A stretch of 40,807 bases of DNA from Desulfobulbaceae bacterium (GTDB taxonomy: Bacteria > Desulfobacterota > Desulfobulbia > Desulfobulbales > Desulfocapsaceae): the NCBI GenBank assembly GCA_008933635.1, contig WBUQ01000021.1, positions 1 through 40,807 of the forward strand. Reading direction: 5' to 3'. The number at the start of each line of letters is the position of its first letter. Positions within the stretch are counted from its first letter, which is position 1. This document shows, in pieces, positions 37,247-40,807 of this stretch. The notes below the pieces were generated by a model. The model did no database searches and had not been told where the DNA came from. It saw nothing but the letters and a program-made list of their open reading frames with translations. The translations under genes were made by a program, and so were the position numbers.

Positions 37247-38345
37247 GGCTGACCTCCTTGTCTCCGGCGGCGACATCCCGTTCGAGTTCCGATCTCTGCG
37301 TTCGCAGCGACGAGGGCATCTCGGCGTAGAGGTGATCGAACATGTCGAGAGGGTCGCCAAGCTCTTTCATCCGTTCCTCGGCCCGTTCGACGGCGGCCTG
37401 AATCTCCTGCATCACCTGATTCCCAATGTCTTCGAGGAGTGCTTCACCGACCGTTCCTTTGCCGAGCAGGTATTTGGCGAAACGGGGGATGGGGTCGCGC
37501 CGCTGCCATTGGTCGACCTCCTCCTCACTGCGGTAACGCCTGGGGTCGTCGGCGGTGGTGTGCATCATCAATCGGTAGGTCACGCACTCGATCAGGGTCG
37601 GACCGCCGCCGCTGCGGGCCCTCTCCACCGCTTCTTTTGCAGCGGCATAGACGGCGAGGACGTCGTTGCCGTCGACCCGGATGCCGGGCATACCGTAGGC
37701 GTGCGCCTTCTGTGCCAGGGTCGGGGTGTGGGTCTGCTTCTCCACCGGCACCGAAATGGCCCACTGGTTGTTCTGGCAGACCGCAATCAGCGGCAGCTGG
37801 TAGACCGCCGCCATGTTCAACCCTTCGTGGAAATCGCCCTGGGAGGTTGCCCCGTCGCCGAAAAAGGTCATCACCACCTCGTCGGTGCGGCGGTAGCTGG
37901 CGGCCCAGGCAAGCCCTGCAGCGTGCAGGACCTGTGAGCCGACGGGTATCGCTATCGGCAGGTCTTTATGGTGGTCCGGGAGGATGGCGCCTTCGTTGTA
38001 GCCGTTGAAATAGAGGAGGAAACTGTCCAGTGGCCGGCCCCGCCAGATCTCGGCCGCCGTTTCCCGGAAGGCCGGCACGAACCAGTCTTCCGGCCGCAGG
38101 TTGAACACGGCGCCTATCTGCGAGGCCTCCTGGCCCTTGATTGGAGGAAAGGTGCCGATCCTGCCTTGGCGCTGCAGGTCGAGCATGCGCTCGTCGAACC
38201 GGCGTCCGAGCAGCATGGCCCGGTAGAGGGCTTTAAGCTCGTCATCGGAGAGCTGCGGCTCCAGCGGTTGGTCGAGTCTGCCGTCCTCGTCGAGGATGGA
38301 GAGATATTCGAGACGATCGGCAACTTCTATGTCATGACGTGGCAT
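37239..38345 (-). CDS. pdhA: Pyruvate dehydrogenase E1 component, alpha subunit
   Basis: 368 residues, ATG at 38345 with GGGAGG upstream. The TPP/Mg motif GDGATSQGDFHEGLN ending in QNNQWAIS is intact. The phosphorylation-loop-like segment YRLMMHTTADDPRRYRS and N-terminal RMLDLQRQGRIGTF resemble Gram-positive-type PdhA. It starts the operon pdhA-pdhB-pdhC-lpdA-unknown. In this bacterial group pyruvate is often oxidised by ferredoxin oxidoreductase, so a PDH complex indicates an NADH-yielding route in addition. Confidence 0.94.
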   Translation of the reverse strand: MPRHDIEVADRLEYLSILDEDGRLDQPLEPQLSDDELKALYRAMLLGRRFDERMLDLQRQGRIGTFPPIKGQEASQIGAVFNLRPEDWFVPAFRETAAEIWRGRPLDSFLLYFNGYNEGAILPDHHKDLPIAIPVGSQVLHAAGLAWAASYRRTDEVVMTFFGDGATSQGDFHEGLNMAAVYQLPLIAVCQNNQWAISVPVEKQTHTPTLAQKAHAYGMPGIRVDGNDVLAVYAAAKEAVERARSGGGPTLIECVTYRLMMHTTADDPRRYRSEEEVDQWQRRDPIPRFAKYLLGKGTVGEALLEDIGNQVMQEIQAAVERAEERMKELGDPLDMFDHLYAEMPSSLRTQRSELERDVAAGDKEVSHG

Positions 38346-38423
38346 GGTTGCCTCCCTGGTTGCTGATTGGCCCCGCTTCCTGCGGTCGAAAGGATGCTGC
38401 TGTTTTCTGAGCCCTATGGTTCA

Positions 38424-38451
38424 ACTATATCTATGGGTGGATAAATTTCAA
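38424..38451 (-). promoter_or_regulatory. Sigma-70-type promoter of the PDH operon
   Basis: Minus strand: -35 TTGAAA (38446-38451), 16-bp spacer, -10 TATAGT (38424-38429), in an AT-rich stretch. The start would be near 38417, about 70 bases before pdhA. Confidence 0.65.
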
Positions 38452-38636
38452 TCGCCGGCGGCAAGAAAACGGCGGCAGCCGGATGGCGGAAGGGCGGAAT
38501 CCGGCTTGCTGCATGCGCTTGCAAGAGCCGCCGTGACGGGGCCGGAATGAGGAAGATTCTCCTTGAGTTTTGCCCTGTAGTTTGTTACGCAAAGGCATTG
38601 TCAAATGAGGGGATTTTTCGCGCCGGGAGGTAAACG

Positions 38637-38807
38637 ATGGTGCATGATCGCGGGAAAAACGAACCGGTTGAGCTGGTCTGCCCCATATGCCGGCAGCGGA
38701 AGATCGTCTATCTGCCGATCGAAGAGCTGCCCCGGTGTCCCAACCCCCAGTGCAAGGGGGTTCGGATGATCATTGAGGAGCTGCTGGACGAAGGAAAATC
38801 ATTCTGA
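38637..38807 (+). CDS. Zinc-ribbon microprotein (56 residues)
   Basis: ATG at 38637 with a strong GGGAGG 7 bases upstream. The protein has two Cys pairs: CPIC at residues 15-18 and CPNPQC at 34-39, separated by a basic and hydrophobic segment (RQRKIVYLPIEELPR). This is a four-Cys zinc-ribbon/rubredoxin-like knuckle. It has no signal peptide, so it should be cytoplasmic. The acidic tail (IIEELLDEGKSF) is likely helical. It ends 73 bp before an amino-acid ABC binding-protein gene on the same strand. No function is recognised; nucleic-acid or protein binding is possible. Confidence 0.75.
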   Translation: MVHDRGKNEPVELVCPICRQRKIVYLPIEELPRCPNPQCKGVRMIIEELLDEGKSF

Positions 38808-38822
38808 GAAAGTGGATGGCAC

Positions 38823-38847
38823 GGGACCTGGCGACGGCCAGGGTCCC
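38823..38847 (+). repeat. Hairpin between the zinc-ribbon gene and the binding-protein gene
   Basis: GGGACCTGGC (38823-38832), loop GACG, GCCAGGGTCCC (38837-38847) with one bulged G. It starts 15 bases after the zinc-ribbon stop and is followed by TTC only. Likely a partial terminator or mRNA-stabilising structure. Confidence 0.55.
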
Positions 38848-38880
38848 TTCAAACCTGAAATCGAAGAAAAGGAGATGACA

Positions 38881-39675
38881 ATGAAGAGACTGTTCCAGCT
38901 GTTGGCCGCGCTGATGGTGTTTGCGTTCGCCGCAACCGCCATGGCCGGTACCCTTGAAGAAATCCAGAAACGCGGCAAGCTGCGGGTCGGCATGGAGCCC
39001 GGCTATATGCCGTTCGAACTGCAGAACAAGAAGGGCGAGATCATCGGTTTCGATGCCGACATGGCCGCCGTGATGGCCAAGGCCATGGGCGTCAAGCTGG
39101 AACTGGTCAGTACCGCCTGGGACGGCATCATCCCCGCCCTGCTCACCGACAAGTTCGATATGATCATGTCCGGCATGACACTGACCCAGGAGCGGAACAT
39201 GAGCATTAACTTCGCCCCGCCCTATGTCGTCATCGGCCAGACCGTCCTGTTGAAGAAGGACCTTGCCGGAGCCGTCAAGTCCTACAAGGACCTCAACGAC
39301 CCGAAATACACCGTTGCCTCGAAGCTCGGCACCACCGGCGAGCAGGCCACCAAGCGCATGATCCCCGATGCCAAGTACATCAGCTATGAAACCGAGCAGG
39401 AAGGCGTCATCGAACTGGTCAACGGCAAGATCGATGCCTTCATCTACGACCAGCCCTACAATATCGTCGCCGTGAGCCAGAAAGGCCAGGGCAAGATCGT
39501 CCATCTCGACACCCCGTTCACCTTCGAGCCGATCGCCTGGGGTATCCGCAAGGGTGATGCCGATTTCCTCAACTGGCTGGAGAACTTCATGTTCCAGGTC
39601 AAGAACGACGGCACCTACGAACGTTTGTATCACAAATGGTTCCAGGATGACGCCTGGATAAAAGAAATCCAGTAA
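38881..39675 (+). CDS. Polar amino-acid ABC transporter substrate-binding protein
   Basis: 264 residues. ATG at 38881 has AAGGAG 6 bases upstream; an in-frame ATG two codons earlier is too close to it. The signal peptide (KRLFQLLAALMVFAFAATAMA) sends it to the periplasm. SBP family 3 blocks: LRVGMEPGYMPFELQNKKGEIIGFDADM, SGMTLTQERN, and GTTGEQATK. It binds a polar amino acid and feeds the adjacent permease. The residue specificity is not clear. Near the end of the window it heads a typical binding protein-permease-ATPase order. Confidence 0.93.
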   Translation: MKRLFQLLAALMVFAFAATAMAGTLEEIQKRGKLRVGMEPGYMPFELQNKKGEIIGFDADMAAVMAKAMGVKLELVSTAWDGIIPALLTDKFDMIMSGMTLTQERNMSINFAPPYVVIGQTVLLKKDLAGAVKSYKDLNDPKYTVASKLGTTGEQATKRMIPDAKYISYETEQEGVIELVNGKIDAFIYDQPYNIVAVSQKGQGKIVHLDTPFTFEPIAWGIRKGDADFLNWLENFMFQVKNDGTYERLYHKWFQDDAWIKEIQ

Positions 39676-39689
39676 AAGCAGGATTCACA

Positions 39690-40649
39690 GTGAACGCCAC
39701 AGAAAACACGTGGCCCTGGAAAATATTGCTGGCGGTCATCCTCCTGGGGATGGCCGCTGCAATTTGGGGGGCCGTAGCGAAGATCGATTACGAATGGCGC
39801 TGGCACCGGGTTCCCCAGTACTTCTTCTACGAGGCGGAAGATCTGCAGAAGGCCCCGTTCGACGGGCGGGTGATCGCGGTCGAGGTGAAGGGCGATGTGG
39901 CGGCGGTTTCGCTGAAGGGCTATGGCGACGAGAAAGCGGTTCTCGAGGTGGCAGGTGATTCGCTGAAGGTCGAAGCCAAGGACGAAGTCTACTCGGGTGA
40001 TGCCCTCGGGGTTGCGCGCAGCTGGAAAATGGGGCCGCTGGTCCTGGGAATGTGGACGACTATCTGGATCTCCTTCGTCTCCGGCGTCCTCGGACTGATC
40101 ATCGGCCTGCTCACCGGTCTGGCCAGGATCTCGAAAAATTTCACGATCAACGGTCTGGCCGCCGTCTATATCGAATTCATCCGCGGCACCCCGCTGCTGG
40201 TCCAGATCTTCATCGCCTACTTTTTCATCGGCACCGTTTTCAACCTCAGCCGCAACGTTGCCGGGGTCGGTGCCCTGGCTCTGTTCGCCGGCGCCTATGT
40301 CGCCGAAATCGTCCGAGCCGGCATCCAGTCGATTTCCAAGGGACAGATGGAGGCGGCCCGTTCGCTGGGGATGACCCTGCCGCAGGCGATGATCGACATC
40401 ATCCTGCCCCAGGCCCTGAAGCGGATTCTACCGCCGCTTTCCGGCCAGTTTATCAGCCTCATCAAAGATTCGTCGCTGGTCTCGGTCATTGCCATCACCG
40501 ATCTGACCAAGGCCGGCCGGGAGATCATCACCAGTACATTCGCCACCTTCGAAGTCTGGCTGGTGGTGGCGGCGATGTACCTGATCATCACCTCGGTGCT
40601 GTCGCAGCTGGTCTTTTATATGGAGCGGAGGTTCGCCGTCAGTGATTAA
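39690..40649 (+). CDS. Amino-acid ABC transporter permease with large N-terminal insert
   Basis: 319 residues from a GTG at 39690 (AGGA 8 bases upstream). The C-terminal two thirds (from about 118) is a normal HisM/GlnP permease: [36 protein letters not shown] and the EAA loop [25 protein letters not shown]. Unlike a typical 220-residue family member it begins with an extra TM (about 11-30) and about 85 extracytoplasmic residues rich in strands ([32 protein letters not shown]). I recall related permeases with such a segment in deltaproteobacteria, function unknown. Its last 8 bp overlap the ATPase start. Confidence 0.9.
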   Translation: MNATENTWPWKILLAVILLGMAAAIWGAVAKIDYEWRWHRVPQYFFYEAEDLQKAPFDGRVIAVEVKGDVAAVSLKGYGDEKAVLEVAGDSLKVEAKDEVYSGDALGVARSWKMGPLVLGMWTTIWISFVSGVLGLIIGLLTGLARISKNFTINGLAAVYIEFIRGTPLLVQIFIAYFFIGTVFNLSRNVAGVGALALFAGAYVAEIVRAGIQSISKGQMEAARSLGMTLPQAMIDIILPQALKRILPPLSGQFISLIKDSSLVSVIAITDLTKAGREIITSTFATFEVWLVVAAMYLIITSVLSQLVFYMERRFAVSD

Positions 40650-40807
40650 AGCCGTCGATGTCAAAAGAATATTCACCGGTCGCGGCATCACCGTCCGGGC
40701 GGTGGATGGGGTTTCCCTCGAAGTTGCCAAAGGCGAGGTGGTGGCGGTGATCGGGCCGTCCGGTTCCGGCAAGTCGACCTTTCTGCGCTGTATCAACGGC
40801 CTGGAAT
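40642..40807 (+). CDS. Amino-acid ABC transporter ATP-binding protein (3' end outside the window)
   Basis: The first 55 residues from GTG at 40642 are visible. Walker [19 protein letters not shown] is intact and of the GlnQ/HisP type. The gene overlaps the permease by 8 bp and would complete the importer. The rest lies beyond the window. Confidence 0.9.
   Translation, partial: MIKAVDVKRIFTGRGITVRAVDGVSLEVAKGEVVAVIGPSGSGKSTFLRCINGLE

Noticed and set aside
38344-38550. A 68-codon plus-strand frame upstream of the zinc-ribbon gene
   Set aside because: It covers the PDH promoter on the other strand and has no ribosome site or motif.
38570-38620. Sequence resembling the start of a cyclic-di-GMP (GEMM) riboswitch (ACGCAAAGGCA)
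   Set aside because: The following conserved parts (AAACC and the second GACGCAAAGCC block) are missing.

Overview
The window is GC-rich, densely coding DNA of a Gram-negative bacterium. It encodes outer-membrane lipid A deacylase, periplasmic glucan enzymes, a double-membrane style chemoreceptor and many hybrid histidine kinases. That mix, with a bacterial type II citrate synthase, binding-protein ABC importers and a Bacillus-like split pyruvate dehydrogenase, suggests a deltaproteobacterium of the Desulfuromonas/Geobacter/Pelobacter kind. The assignment is an inference from gene content and style, not from a marker gene. No rRNA, tRNA, CRISPR array, transposase, integrase or phage gene was seen, so the stretch looks like ordinary chromosome.

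Layout. 1-1084: 3' part of a TPR-methyltransferase. 1094-2221 (minus): SRPBCC protein plus MerR regulator behind a promoter with a MerR-type 19-bp spacer. 2262-8850 (minus): an envelope block read as chemoreceptor, opgG, an 83-residue ORF, opgH, then a separately promoted pagL-like deacylase. The small ORF looks like the detached N-terminal domain of OpgH. 9319-10944 (plus): a DMT exporter and upp. 11113-18694 (plus): a five-gene dipeptide/oligopeptide ABC importer followed by an atypical transketolase. 18776-21433 (plus): a LysE-type exporter and an SLC13-type anion permease with RCK_C domains. 21844-23139 (plus): citrate synthase.

23154-29059 (minus) reads as one unit: an NMT1-like substrate-binding lipoprotein, a Cache-HAMP-PAS hybrid kinase, an AraC regulator and a DMT exporter, with very tight or overlapping junctions. 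A second hybrid kinase (29378-31528) and truA face away from it on the plus strand. 32450-38345 (minus) is a pyruvate dehydrogenase operon, pdhA-pdhB-pdhC-lpdA, followed by an unrecognised helical protein whose 3' end overlaps truA. 38637 to the window end (plus): a 56-residue zinc-ribbon protein, then a polar amino-acid ABC importer (binding protein, permease with an unusual extracytoplasmic insert, and the start of the ATPase).

The parts most worth a second look are the split OpgH, the binding-protein/kinase/AraC/exporter unit with its divergent kinase, the unknown protein at the end of the PDH operon, the permease insert, the zinc-ribbon microprotein and the variant transketolase. I saw no clearly new defence, mobile or RNA-guided system.
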